Shown: positions 52,201 through 58,774 of the stretch, one piece after another
How positions within the stretch are numbered: the stretch's first letter is position 1
Layout of the letters: the number at the start of each line of letters is the position of its first letter
Source of the DNA: a virus
DNA length: 64,000 nucleotides
Direction: 5' to 3' (one strand)
IMG/VR virus record: IMGVR_UViG_3300036944_001066
Coordinates: 1 to 64,000 of that record
Translations under genes and position numbers: made by a program
Notes under the pieces: generated by a model
Told to the model about the DNA's origin: nothing
The model's input: the letters and a program-made list of their open reading frames with translations, nothing else
Database searches by the model: none

Positions 52201-55200
52201 GTCCTTCAGCGCCTGGTACCGCGTCGGCTGGAATTCCTTCCAGTGCTGGCGCGCCTGGCTGATCCAGTTCTGCAGGTTCATCTGCGGTCTCCTTACCAAT
52301 CGCGTTGACATCGGCGCTATCCACCTCGGCCGCGCTCGACATGCCGTCAAAGCCAGTAGCGCGAGGATCATATTTCACACCCATATACCATGATTTCAGG
52401 TATGGGCGCGCTACCTCGCCGAGGTCACCGATCATCGCGGAGGCGTAGGCGGCAAACGTGCGTGCGCCCTTCTCGATGTGGTAGCCGGCAAGCGTGATAC
52501 CAGCCTGCATGATCTCTGGATCGATACCGCTATTAAGCTGATTGAGTTTGGAGCGCAGCAACGCACGGGCCTTATCGGCCGCGCTTTCCGTAAAGATCTT
52601 GTTCTCGCTGACGGCCGGCGCGGCCTTCACCGCCGCCTGCTTCTCCGGGACCAGGTTTGTCTTTTCCCATGCGGACAGTTCGCGGTCCGTGGGGATGGAC
52701 GAATGGGTGCGCTCGCGATCAAGCGAACCGTCCTTCTTGACCTCGGCAACTGTCACGGTCCATTCGGTCCCGTTGCGGTTGAAGCTGATCACGCGATCTT
52801 TGCCGCCGCCATAAGCATCGACGTCTCGGCCCGGCTGAAAATAATTCTCGTAGCGGTCCACGCGCTGCGCTTGCGTCAACGGTTTGGGACGTGGTGCGGC
52901 TGACGGCTTCGCAACAGATGCCGGTGCCGGGGCAGTTTTCTCCACCGACGGCTTCGCTGCGGCAACCGGCCGAGCCGTCTCCGCCTCGTAGATCTGCATC
53001 GCCGATTGATAAACATCATCCGCCTGCGAAGCACGGACCTTGAGACCGGCGCCATCGCGCGCACCGATGTAACCCATCAGGTACGGCTCGATCGGGTCCG
53101 TCGTGCCACCGTGCGGTGCGGGCTTCGTTGGCGGCTTGCCTTCCTTCTGATCGAGCCAGCCGGCAATCATCTGGTATGCGACCGAGCTTTCGCGGTGCGG
53201 ATCCATCGGCTTGATTTCGGCGCGGAACTTGCGGAATGCCGGCGTGGCCCAAACGGCTTTCACCTCATCGTCCGTCACCTGACGCATGCGCGCCTTGTCC
53301 TGATCCGGCACGCCGGCGCTGCGCTCGCTGAATCGCTTTGCCGTGTTGCCGGTCTCAAGCCACTGCTTGAATTCGCCCAGCGTCGTTTCCGTCACCGGAC
53401 CCAGCTTCCAGCCGTCGCTGTAGTTGTCGAGATAGCCCTGTTCTGCCTCGGCCTGTGCGTTGAAGCCGAGCATCACCTTGTGCTCATCCCACTTGCCATC
53501 GGGGCCGACTTGGTCGACCACGAAAACCGGCGCGGCATCAGTCAGCGTCTCTGTGCCTGGCTTCACGAACACGTCGATGTGGTCTTTGTCGCGGCCCACG
53601 GTGCCCTTGATGTAGCCATAATGGCTTTGCATCCGCACCGACCACTGCTTGCCGCCCTTGTCCACGCCCTTGCGATCGGAGCCGGCCGGGTTCTCGATCG
53701 AGATGTCGAGCCCGCCAATGCGCGCATGGCCGAGCTTGTAGTTGCCGGCTTCCTTCTGCGCCTGCGTCGGCTCCGGCCGCTCGTTCTCCGGCGACGTTGC
53801 GGCTTCTTTGGCTGCTTGGTCGACGGTAAGTGCAACGTCGCCAGCCTCGCGCAGGTAGTTGATCCCTTCCCGAACCGCAGCATTGCGGACAGCCTGCAAG
53901 GTTGCTTGCGCAGCGGGTGAAATTGGCCCGCCAGCGTCTGCGCCAATCTGGTCCCCGTAGCTGGAAAGCTTGACGTAACCGTGATTTTCAACTGGAATAA
54001 GGTCCGCCTCAAATAGGCGGCCAAGGAATTCAGCGTGATCACCGGACGGATTGCTGGTGGGCTTCAAGACGTAAAGCTTTCCATCTGGCTCGATGATTGC
54101 GGCTTCTTCGCGCCGAGGGTGCTCAACAATCCTGCGAACATATTCGATAGGCGACATGCGTTCGCCCATTTCTTTGTAGATGGCCGTCAATTTTTGTTTG
54201 GTATTCTGCGCCGGCTTTGCAGCTTCCGCTGTCTGAATGTCCGTGATGGAGTTGCCGGCATGCATCCGCGCAAACGCGGTATAGCCGGGGATGTCGTTGA
54301 CCTCATTCCAAAGTTCAAGCGGATAGCTGCCGATCTTGGCAACATCGGTAAACGGGATATCCCGCGAGCCGGGAGCGATGCCCCAGCGGTTTTCCTTTGC
54401 GTTCCATGTGACCAACGATGCGGTGTTGCCGCGAATGACGACGCGCGAGCCCTTCTCGCCAACGCCGCTCAGACCGGCAGAACTCAGAACGCTGGCGTTT
54501 GTGTCGAGGAAGATTGTGCGCGCGCTGCGAGGCTTTAGCCCCTTGTCGCCTTCATGGCCCGGATCGGCACGTTCGGCCTTTACGCGCGTCGTGGTGCCGT
54601 CCGCATGCAAGGTGTAGCGGCTACCTTTCGCAGTCGTGAAAGTCTGCTCGCCGCCGCTCGCCGAATCCTCCTGCACCGCGCCGCCATTACGTACCGCGTC
54701 GATCTTGGCGCGGATAGCGGGCGTGAACGTGCCCCACATCGCGTTTTCGCTGCGCTTGACGCCTGCCTCGTCGAGGATGCGCTTGCGCTCCGGTGCCGTC
54801 AGTTCGGCATCCCACCACATTTCGTTGCCGACCGTGTTCGTCGTATCTGCGTCGGCCTTGGACCGCTCAAGCTGCCACTGCTTCAGCCGGCGCTCGTTGA
54901 CCGGTGCAATGCGCTGCGGCAGATCAGATCCAGCCGTCTTTGCCGCACGCTGCGCGCGGTACCGATAATCATCGGCCATGCTGCCGAGCGCCTGCGGCGT
55001 CACCTTGAAGGCATCGGCCAGCGCTTTGTGTTCCGGCACGTCAACCGAGCCAAGATCCAACTGCGACGAACCGCTTGCCTTGGAGATCGCCCGATTAAGG
55101 CCGAGATCGAAAAGCCTTGCGTGGTTTTCGTCCGGCATGACAAGCGTCTTGCCCATGACTTTGCGCATGGTCGGCCCGGCAACAGCGGCCTTCTCTTCGG

Positions 55201-57904
55201 TGCGGTCCACCGGCGGCACGCGCCGCGCATCTTCTGCCGCCACCTGCTTTGGCGTCTGCTTGTTGACCTTCAGGCTTTCGAGCGGAACCTGGTACGACTT
55301 GCCGTCATCGGCGCGCACGACGGCGTCCGTGCCGTCCCACGTTTCAACGGTACCGGCAAACCGGCCGGCCTTCTCGTCGTTGACGATGATGCGCTGGCCC
55401 GGCGGTGGTGCGCTGGGGAAGCGCATGTTGGCTTCCATGTCCTGCGATGCGGGCGCCAGTCCCTCATTGGTCACCGTTGCAGAAACCGGTGCTGCCGGCT
55501 CCAACGCCGGATCGGTCGAAAACTCGGGCAGGCTATCGCCAATCGGGATTGGCCCGGTTTCGGGCGGGTTATCGGCCGCGATCTTCTCCGGCGAATCCGC
55601 AATCTTCGACAGGTTGGCGAGCGGGATCTGGTAGACCTCGCCAGTGCCGCTATCGACGATGACAGCTTCATCGCCTTCGTAACTGTCCACGCGACCCATG
55701 AAAGGCTCAATGCCATCCGCATCGACGCGCACCGTGGCGCCGACTTCCGGTGCGCCATCTGGCATCGCTGCGGCGGCCGGCATTGCCACCGGCACCGCTG
55801 CTGCGGCGCGTGCCGCCTGCTGCTCTGCCGCATGCTGGGTGGCTCTGCCAATCGGCCCGCTTGCCGTTGTCTGCACCGTGGGTGCGGCTGGTGCGCCTGC
55901 ATCTGCCGGCATCGCCTCGCCTTCGGCTCTCGGCCTGGCTGCACCACCGACGCCGCCGAGCGTGCCGCCCATGGCTCCACCACCGGCAAGGCCAGACGCA
56001 ACCGCCTCGCCGACGCCTTCCGTAATCTGCTGATCCGGGTTCACCCGCTGCACGCCGGCATTCTCGGCCATCGTCTGCAGCGCGCTCTGCGGCGCCTCTT
56101 CAAGCACGCCCTCGCCGATCATGCCGCGCACCGTACCTGCCAGCACACGCTTTGCCACGTTGCCGCCGACACCCTCGGCGAGGATCTTTGCCAGCGCACG
56201 ATCGCCCATGCCGCCGAACATGCCGGTGGCAACGCCTGCCATGAGGAACGACTGCGTTGCTGCGTCCTCGGTCACTGCCTTGATTGCCTCTTCCTGGCTC
56301 ATGCCGCCATCGACGAGTGCCTTGACGGCATCGCTTTCGGCCAGTTGGTCCGGCGCAATCTGCCCGATCCGGTCGCGCACGTTCTTCGCAGCGTCCGCAC
56401 CGCCCAGGATGCCTTCCGAGATCGCGCCGGCAACCGTGGCCGTGCGTGCGGCGACTGCTGCGGCCTGCACCTGCGATCCGGTTGCCGCCATGGTGCGCAG
56501 ATACGCGCCACGCGCCAGAATGCCGCCGGGGAGCATCGTCACCAGTGTGCTTGGCGCACTTTCGCCCACCACGCGCAGATAGCTGCGAGGATCGCGCCAC
56601 GCCGGGCCAAACCGCTTGTTGTCGGCGTCCCACCAGTTTTTGGCGTCCGCATCCTGCTGTGCCTGCGTCACCGACGCATTGGCCTGCGTCTGGCTCTGCG
56701 ACAGGCGCTGATCCAGCGTCTTGCCCATCGCCCAACGGTCAATATCGTCGGATGCCTGCAGGAACGCCTCCCCGCCTGGCAGTTTGCGGAACACGGTGTC
56801 AGCGAGCGAAGACAGGGACTGCCCAAGGCCGATGGTGCCGGACTTGAGGATGCGTCCGGTATCGCCGAACACGCCACCGGAACGGTTCTCCTCTTCCCAC
56901 TTCTGCTGCCAGTCGCCCAACTGCGATTCCGCGATGGTCTCGTAACGGCCCGGATCTTTCGCCTCGAGCGCTTCGACGCGCTGCGCGGCCTCCGCATTGT
57001 GCTGCTCATTGAGCGCGTTGATGCGATTGGTTTCCGACTGCGTTGCCGCTGCCTCTGCGGCGGCCTCGATCTGCGCGCGCCGCTGCTTGGCCATGTCGTC
57101 GAACGGATTTCCGCCGGCCATCAGCCCCATGGGGTCCGAAGCCTTGAAATTCTCGTCGACCACGATCGAGTTACCAGACGCGCTGGCCGAGACCGGGCCA
57201 AGTGGCGCACGTTCAACGCGGCCCAAGGCGCGATTGAACTTTTCGCCATAGGCGCCAATGCTGGTTCCCAAAGAATCCTTGCGCTCTGTCTTGCCAACGC
57301 CCCCAGCTCCGCCAAACCATGCCTGCGCAGCGCCCTCCGGTCCAAAGCGTGCCACGTATTTTCCGAACTGATGGTCGAAAACGGCATCTTGAATATCGGG
57401 ATTTGCAAGAAACTCTTCTGCGGTTACCTCTCGCCCAATTGCCGCCTTGGACCACGGGCCAACATTGGCTTCCATGACCTGGTACCGGCCGAGAGCATAC
57501 CCCATAGAACGATGTTTCGGCCCGATTGCAGAGTAGTCTCCGCTCCCTTTGCTTTCGATCGATGCGATAGCCTCACGATAGGCTGGCATTTCAGGGAACT
57601 GCGGCGTGAACACCTCTTTGCGCGCTGGCTTGGGCGCATATGTGCCATCGCGCAGCACGGCTGCGAACGGATCAGCGCCCTCATCGCCGAGACCGGGCAT
57701 TTCTGCAATCCGGCTGGTTTTTTCCGCGCGCGGTGCCTTGGTCACATACGGGTCGCGATAGCTGCTTTCGGACTTGGCTGCAGGTGCATCCGCCTTCTCC
57801 GCCGGCGTTGCCTCAACCGGCTTCTCGGCCGCTGCGCTCGGCTTCCCGCCATAGATGTTGAGCGGGTCATTCCAGTCGCCGTCGAGGCCGAGGATAACAG
57901 GCAT
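43247..57904 (-). CDS. Giant polyvalent PLxRFG protein, 4,885 aa
   Basis: Start ATG 57904 (MPVILGLDGDWN) after late leader copy 4. Domains by approximate residue: lytic transglycosylase 105-230 (catalytic E117 in IESKGSGDYSAIG); hydrophobic Ala/Gly stretch 440-660; two SH3-like repeats 712-767 and 827-884; InPase-like 1385-1525 (HYGYIKGTVGRDKDHIDVFV); N6-adenine methyltransferase 2018-2285 (EPSVGAGNF, NPPF); SNF2 helicase 2782-3422 (TVGAGKT, VDEFHEF, ATGTPLSN, QRDGRIIRQG); JAMM-like 3685-3808 (HNHP...SGAD); coiled coil 4000-4180; PLGRFG at 4193; hydrophobic helices 4375-4412 and 4592-4625. Such proteins are packaged and injected, opening the wall and defending incoming DNA. No frameshift seen. 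Confidence 0.93.
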   Translation of the reverse strand: MPVILGLDGDWNDPLNIYGGKPSAAAEKPVEATPAEKADAPAAKSESSYRDPYVTKAPRAEKTSRIAEMPGLGDEGADPFAAVLRDGTYAPKPARKEVFTPQFPEMPAYREAIASIESKGSGDYSAIGPKHRSMGYALGRYQVMEANVGPWSKAAIGREVTAEEFLANPDIQDAVFDHQFGKYVARFGPEGAAQAWFGGAGGVGKTERKDSLGTSIGAYGEKFNRALGRVERAPLGPVSASASGNSIVVDENFKASDPMGLMAGGNPFDDMAKQRRAQIEAAAEAAATQSETNRINALNEQHNAEAAQRVEALEAKDPGRYETIAESQLGDWQQKWEEENRSGGVFGDTGRILKSGTIGLGQSLSSLADTVFRKLPGGEAFLQASDDIDRWAMGKTLDQRLSQSQTQANASVTQAQQDADAKNWWDADNKRFGPAWRDPRSYLRVVGESAPSTLVTMLPGGILARGAYLRTMAATGSQVQAAAVAARTATVAGAISEGILGGADAAKNVRDRIGQIAPDQLAESDAVKALVDGGMSQEEAIKAVTEDAATQSFLMAGVATGMFGGMGDRALAKILAEGVGGNVAKRVLAGTVRGMIGEGVLEEAPQSALQTMAENAGVQRVNPDQQITEGVGEAVASGLAGGGAMGGTLGGVGGAARPRAEGEAMPADAGAPAAPTVQTTASGPIGRATQHAAEQQAARAAAAVPVAMPAAAAMPDGAPEVGATVRVDADGIEPFMGRVDSYEGDEAVIVDSGTGEVYQIPLANLSKIADSPEKIAADNPPETGPIPIGDSLPEFSTDPALEPAAPVSATVTNEGLAPASQDMEANMRFPSAPPPGQRIIVNDEKAGRFAGTVETWDGTDAVVRADDGKSYQVPLESLKVNKQTPKQVAAEDARRVPPVDRTEEKAAVAGPTMRKVMGKTLVMPDENHARLFDLGLNRAISKASGSSQLDLGSVDVPEHKALADAFKVTPQALGSMADDYRYRAQRAAKTAGSDLPQRIAPVNERRLKQWQLERSKADADTTNTVGNEMWWDAELTAPERKRILDEAGVKRSENAMWGTFTPAIRAKIDAVRNGGAVQEDSASGGEQTFTTAKGSRYTLHADGTTTRVKAERADPGHEGDKGLKPRSARTIFLDTNASVLSSAGLSGVGEKGSRVVIRGNTASLVTWNAKENRWGIAPGSRDIPFTDVAKIGSYPLELWNEVNDIPGYTAFARMHAGNSITDIQTAEAAKPAQNTKQKLTAIYKEMGERMSPIEYVRRIVEHPRREEAAIIEPDGKLYVLKPTSNPSGDHAEFLGRLFEADLIPVENHGYVKLSSYGDQIGADAGGPISPAAQATLQAVRNAAVREGINYLREAGDVALTVDQAAKEAATSPENERPEPTQAQKEAGNYKLGHARIGGLDISIENPAGSDRKGVDKGGKQWSVRMQSHYGYIKGTVGRDKDHIDVFVKPGTETLTDAAPVFVVDQVGPDGKWDEHKVMLGFNAQAEAEQGYLDNYSDGWKLGPVTETTLGEFKQWLETGNTAKRFSERSAGVPDQDKARMRQVTDDEVKAVWATPAFRKFRAEIKPMDPHRESSVAYQMIAGWLDQKEGKPPTKPAPHGGTTDPIEPYLMGYIGARDGAGLKVRASQADDVYQSAMQIYEAETARPVAAAKPSVEKTAPAPASVAKPSAAPRPKPLTQAQRVDRYENYFQPGRDVDAYGGGKDRVISFNRNGTEWTVTVAEVKKDGSLDRERTHSSIPTDRELSAWEKTNLVPEKQAAVKAAPAVSENKIFTESAADKARALLRSKLNQLNSGIDPEIMQAGITLAGYHIEKGARTFAAYASAMIGDLGEVARPYLKSWYMGVKYDPRATGFDGMSSAAEVDSADVNAIGKETADEPAELDQPGAPALEGIPADAVPGAEGRRAVGERPAAGGRDDVSGDGRAGAERVQSGRGVADDAGGVSVPATGRNAAAEPDVDQRGDDGRNAGRPTVDGRRVAPQSSLDALKGVESAATPAQNLPADYAITDGDQIGQGGSKAKFAGNVAAIKVLRTLADENRPATREEQAVLAKWVGWGGLRAAFFRDDGSANKGWEKQAAELKALLTPEEYRAAESSTRNAHYTSPEIVDAVWNVAQQLGFKGGQVLEPSVGAGNFIGMMPAGAKSGSHVTGVELDHITGGIAKNLYPATNIQAPMGFETLVVPNDYFDLVIGNPPFGSERLYDKNRRHLNKLSIHNFFFAKAVEALRPGGVLAMVVTNRFLDGNNAAARTMIANQADLVGAIRLPNNAFLKNAGTEVTTDIVILRKRTAEDGPGDRAWVDVADYRGKDGKTVPLNRYFIANPGMMLGDFGAYGTMYGPDEPALVAREGQDLPAELRAAIATLPKDLMPEPGVEMRPTETVVDGVEAASVGSMFLSSDGTVHERIADSLGTPQSKPVAFASDKAKERVEGMVRVRDGFARLRRAQISDTATDKQIENLRERLNKAYDAFVGKNGPINHDANKRLFRDDPTWPQISALENNYDKGISAEVAKKTGEKARPPKADKAPIFTKRTQQPYQRPTSAASAKDALAQVLNDRGRVDLDEMSRLYGKPADAIVDELGSLLYQTPAGTYETADAYLSGNVKQKLAEAERAAVSDPTFRRNVAALRDVQPEDIEAIDIDVKAGSPWVPPKHVGDFIEHITGSKGARAVYSRGNGIWVLDVPRSTPASDAMWATGRASVSQIVNAAINGKSAQVYTKDAEGKDVIDQAATEAANEKVSRVKEEWNRWLWQDDARRVELARLYNDTFNTDVIRVYDGAHLSLPGKVGDDIVTLRPHQKSFVWRTLQSSVALADHTVGAGKTFALIASIMEKRRTGQAKKPVLTVPNHLVGQWAADFQKLYPGAKVLAPTKRDFEKQNRKRLFARVATGDWDVVIVAHSQFGLIGVTPETEAAFIQQQIGDLEQSITDMRRETGEKSRNVAQLAKQRQNLESKIKGLLDAGRKDDGLYFDDLGVDALYVDEFHEFKNLPFVTGMQRVAGLGNPTGSKKATDMFIKIQNVLDRTGGNIVVATGTPLSNTMAEMYTVQRYLDKKRLGNLGLSHFDAWARVFGEAVTDWELSPSGQYKLNTRFAKFVNIPELMKMYLGFADVISNDDIKAQLAAQGKTLPLPKVMGGKPNNITVERSQDQAAFIGEGRMDANGEMQFPEGSLVYRAEHLPKKAEKGADNMLKVMSDARKAALDMRLIDPAYADNPDSKVSRAADEMKRIYDKWSDKRGAQLVFIDLSTPKKAKAKQESELRDLMRKAEEGDEAAQEKLDAMSPDEFLALTSKFSVYDDLRQKLIDRGVPADEIAFIHDANTEIQKEELFGKVRSGRTRFLFGSTAKMGAGTNVQNRLVALHHLDAPWRPSDLEQRDGRIIRQGNELYDEDPNGFEVEILRYATKNTLDARQWQGIEAKARFIGQVRKGDVKTRQIEDIAGEAANAAEMKAAASGNPLILEEMETRRKLRTLEGQASEHNRNQHRIRDKIRQAREEIEAINARLPGERTDAANAEKLADQPFKAIVDGETFEKPKEFGAALLARMRKGIVDGMGGAETVGKYGDFTIRMDHMYEAKFDVEIKGARSYHLTIEDVGQQDPTGLAMSITNQVRRLTKLPASDEARAADVQEQIPLIAKQIGPWPNAAELEETATKHRALLDALKPKKPGTAPVAAPADADVLPAKADKRPDPVVKSTQDLRSLPVPPRNAEESLMQWAFRVVSEPGLKSGNEHLVAIDDDGAVVEYGTAGRPSMTGMSNKLASAMSNPDRQIVIFHNHPRNSPLSGADIAFSVMPGLHATWAIGAGGRNTRYEPTDRMKAWRAKFSDDTGTQIYRLADMTSALAKISQFMTEFLQRQVNNGNTVASVADEAHGYAIQEVAQRAGIIAYFTNQSYDFASVPGMDAKINEAAKRLEGAVFNDTTAKTADAGIYRSAKPVRHIAEMEGMAVAGRGDVGANPKSGGLAEAGARDYSPEKRRTVNRERITRELSGRLTDLTPAVLKTIPLNYFTELARPNMVAVGEYLRVKRLMDAFRGQKHADADEIAGQWLKFTRLGFASRDKAKAQALSDLMHDSTIFGVDPSSTEDEEKAKGHYAALRQRYLALPPAGRELYNKVRNAYSAQAAELDEILLDNVRKAQEIAREQAERRYKKSLEQIRDAGLAMDLRRKAEEDAKSAYQAETTKSSWAAKARMTKLRIAFESSRVPAPYFPLGRFGRYFVTVRDVDGSVLTFSKFEKAADRDRFASEVGREYPGGTVEKGVMEEGADLRNSMDPRMVAEIETILGGAGVDSEVMDMIWQRYLETMPDLSTRKRFIHRKGTAGFNRDALRVFSSHMFHAAHQMAKVKYGLELQELVQQARDQAREADDPTRGMTLSNELAKRHDWVMNPTGGKAAQVLTSAAFVWFLAASPASAALNMTQTVMMGMPILAGRFGGMKMAGQALMKASMDSVKGRGSITNANLSREEKDAIQAFYDSGLIDRTQSHELAGVGDTGVNYSPLRARVMGVISWAFHRAEVWNREVTALAAYRMARGSGQDHLAAIDTAHDLTWKTHFDYSNSSRPAIMQNDIAKVALVFRNYNVNMLYRMFRDIHQSLKGETPAARKEARYQLAGVVGMQALFAGVSGVAGFNLAMMVAGLIFGDEDDDPLGFEQAFRTDMVNILGPELGGVVLNGVPGHYLGIDLTTRIGMPDLWFRSPNRELQGKDEYQYWLSQSLGATVGLGENLYNGFNLVMDGEVARGIETAAPKVVRDLMKSYRYASEGLTSFDGTTVMTADQIGVHGIVAQALGFTPASVAETWDRNTALKNAETRIMRERQRLVTKWAMSVIEGEDAEIDKATKAIDKWNDVPLHQAVPIKPDTLKRSVKTRMKNSANRDEQGTLIRNELLGERLRGALSERIYD
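45976..46185 (-). CDS. Nested small gene inside the giant gene, 69 aa (second frame)
   Basis: ATG 46185 (MTQQQKLLMPGFIDPPSPF), preceded by AAGGGG nine bases upstream. The product is protein-like: FIDPPSPFDTLQKWKEWLSQVEAMSARI, then a helical basic tail. The giant protein's own frame here is a low-complexity linker (VAGRGDVGANPKSGGLAEAGA) between the JAMM-like domain and the coiled-coil region. Start may instead be the ATG at 46161. Function unknown. Confidence 0.6.
   Translation of the reverse strand: MTQQQKLLMPGFIDPPSPFDTLQKWKEWLSQVEAMSARIPNRADLLKQARETIRLKSAERSIGNGLPVN
51976..52281 (-). CDS. Nested gene inside the giant gene, 101 aa (second frame)
   Basis: ATG 52281 is preceded by a textbook AAGGAG at 7-bp spacing, inside the giant gene. 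The product MNLQNWISQARQHWKEFQPT ... LESALQQAAEMTFRETDALEQSGFSPDEAWQMTREEYLF is a well-formed helical protein with a Pro-rich linker and short C-terminal helix. In the giant frame the same DNA encodes an Arg/Gly/Asp-rich linker just before the methyltransferase domain, which fits overprinting. I believe similar small proteins accompany polyvalent genes elsewhere but cannot check. Confidence 0.75.
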   Translation of the reverse strand: MNLQNWISQARQHWKEFQPTRYQALKDAGQLESALQQAAEMTFRETDALEQSGFSPDEAWQMTREEYLFPPPEGTQPQSPTSISAAMMDAMRAGQRSMDAE

Positions 57905-57963
57905 GGGTGTGGCTCCGGTTGAATTGGAGCCGCACGTCCTGCGCGACAAGTGCATGATTTATA
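57905..57963 (-). promoter_or_regulatory. Late promoter and switch-like leader, copy 4 (giant gene)
   Basis: Minus strand: -10-like TATAAA (57958-57963). Hairpin 1, GCGC-AGGAC-GTGC (57932-57944), is flanked by C and G for a fifth pair. Hairpin 2 pairs GGCTCC with GGAGCC (57911-57931 span), hiding the Shine-Dalgarno GGAG, and can extend through GTG/CAC past one C-A mismatch into hairpin 1. Start ATG 57904. Confidence 0.75.
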
Positions 57964-57982
57964 GATGGCGGCGGGGCATAAG

Positions 57983-58010
57983 AAAAGCCCGCCGGGGCTA
58001 TCCGACGGGC
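57983..58010 (-). terminator. Rho-independent terminator after the 104-aa gene
   Basis: Minus strand: GCCCGTCGG, 6-base loop, CCGGCGGGC (57987-58010), then TTTT (57983-57986) and CTT. Nine base pairs with one G-U. It separates the 104-residue gene from the promoter of the giant gene. Confidence 0.85.
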
Positions 58011-58031
58011 TTCTGCGCGATCTTATCTCGA

Positions 58032-58346
58032 TTAAGCCGCGGCGCGAACGCGGGCTTTGTCCCCGGGCTTGACGTAGACGTCGTGGCTGTGGCTGTCATT
58101 GACCATCAGCAGCAGAGACGGAGCCGCATCCAAGTCGCCGCTGCCAACGTCGAGGTACGCATCTGCCTGGATGGTAACGCGGAAAACGGGCCGCAATCCA
58201 TCCTTGTCGGTTGCAGCCTTTGTGGTGCTGGTCCCAAGCGCCGGGGTCTCGGACCACTGCACCAGGCCGAACAACGGCTGCTTGGCGCCGAACGGTGCAT
58301 CTGCCGGCGCGAAGCCGCATGCGATATGAACATCAGGTAGAGCCAT
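58032..58346 (-). CDS. Small virion-type protein, 104 aa
   Basis: ATG 58346 (MALPDVHIACGFAPADAPFG). Beta-rich, acidic C-terminal half (QADAYLDVGSGDLDAAPSLLLMVNDSHSHDVYVKPGDK). It has its own late promoter/leader and terminator, so it is probably produced in large amounts, for example a decoration or tail appendage protein. Family not recognised. Confidence 0.7.
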   Translation of the reverse strand: MALPDVHIACGFAPADAPFGAKQPLFGLVQWSETPALGTSTTKAATDKDGLRPVFRVTIQADAYLDVGSGDLDAAPSLLLMVNDSHSHDVYVKPGDKARVRAAA

Positions 58347-58420
58347 GGGCGTGCCTTTCGGTTGATTGAGCACGTCCTGTGCAGTTGGAGCATATTATCA
58401 CGCTTGGATGTCATTTGCAC
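58347..58420 (-). promoter_or_regulatory. Late promoter and switch-like leader, copy 5
   Basis: Minus strand: GTGCAA (58415-58420), 17 bp, TAATAT (58392-58397). Hairpin 1 is GCAC-AGGAC-GTGC (58370-58382). Here the third stem base is A instead of G, turning a G-U into an A-U pair, so pairing is kept. Hairpin 2 pairs CGTGC with GCACG around GAAAGG and re-uses the hairpin 1 arm. Start ATG 58346. Confidence 0.8.
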
Positions 58421-58451
58421 GCGGCCCCACAGTCGATGATGGGGTGGTGGT

Positions 58452-58676
58452 TTAAACCGCCGAGCTTGCTATAGCCTCCAATGCGGCACGCGCCAGCAGT
58501 TTCCAGCTTTCGAGCGCAAGGTCTTCCGCGCTATCCCAAGGCTCAAAGTCAGGATCTTTCTGTAGCAGAAGGTGAGCGGCTTCCGACTCTACGTAGAGCG
58601 ACACAGGCATGTTGAAATTACTGGCACGTGCTTGCATGGCCTTTGCCGCTGCCGTTATCTGCTCTTCCGTAAACAT
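58452..58676 (-). CDS. Small helical protein, 74 aa
   Basis: ATG 58676 (MFTEEQITAAAKAMQARASNF). Predicted all-helical (ESEAAHLLLQKDPDFEPWDSAEDLALESWKLLARAALEAIA). Isolated between the leader of the 104-residue gene and the SGNH gene. The 98-bp gap upstream shows nothing further. Unknown role. Confidence 0.6.
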   Translation of the reverse strand: MFTEEQITAAAKAMQARASNFNMPVSLYVESEAAHLLLQKDPDFEPWDSAEDLALESWKLLARAALEAIASSAV

Positions 58677-58774
58677 TATTAACCTTTCGTTGCCGACAAA
58701 CGCGGCCATTGCAACTGCCGATAGGGGCAGTACACTTGATGTGAGTGTGGTAGGTTAAGCCGAGCTTGCAATAT

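Noticed and set aside
56100-56735. 211-codon second-frame ORF in the giant gene as a third nested gene
   Set aside because: Arg/Gly/Cys-rich shadow composition, no ribosome-binding site, and the giant frame is a conserved hydrophobic domain here.
54554-57922. 1,122-codon open frame antisense to the giant gene
   Set aside because: Composition is Arg/Cys/His-rich and matches the reverse frame of a GC-rich gene; no start signal and no protein-like pattern. Similar long antisense frames at 43400-45391, 46973-49501 and 9595-11364 were rejected for the same reason.
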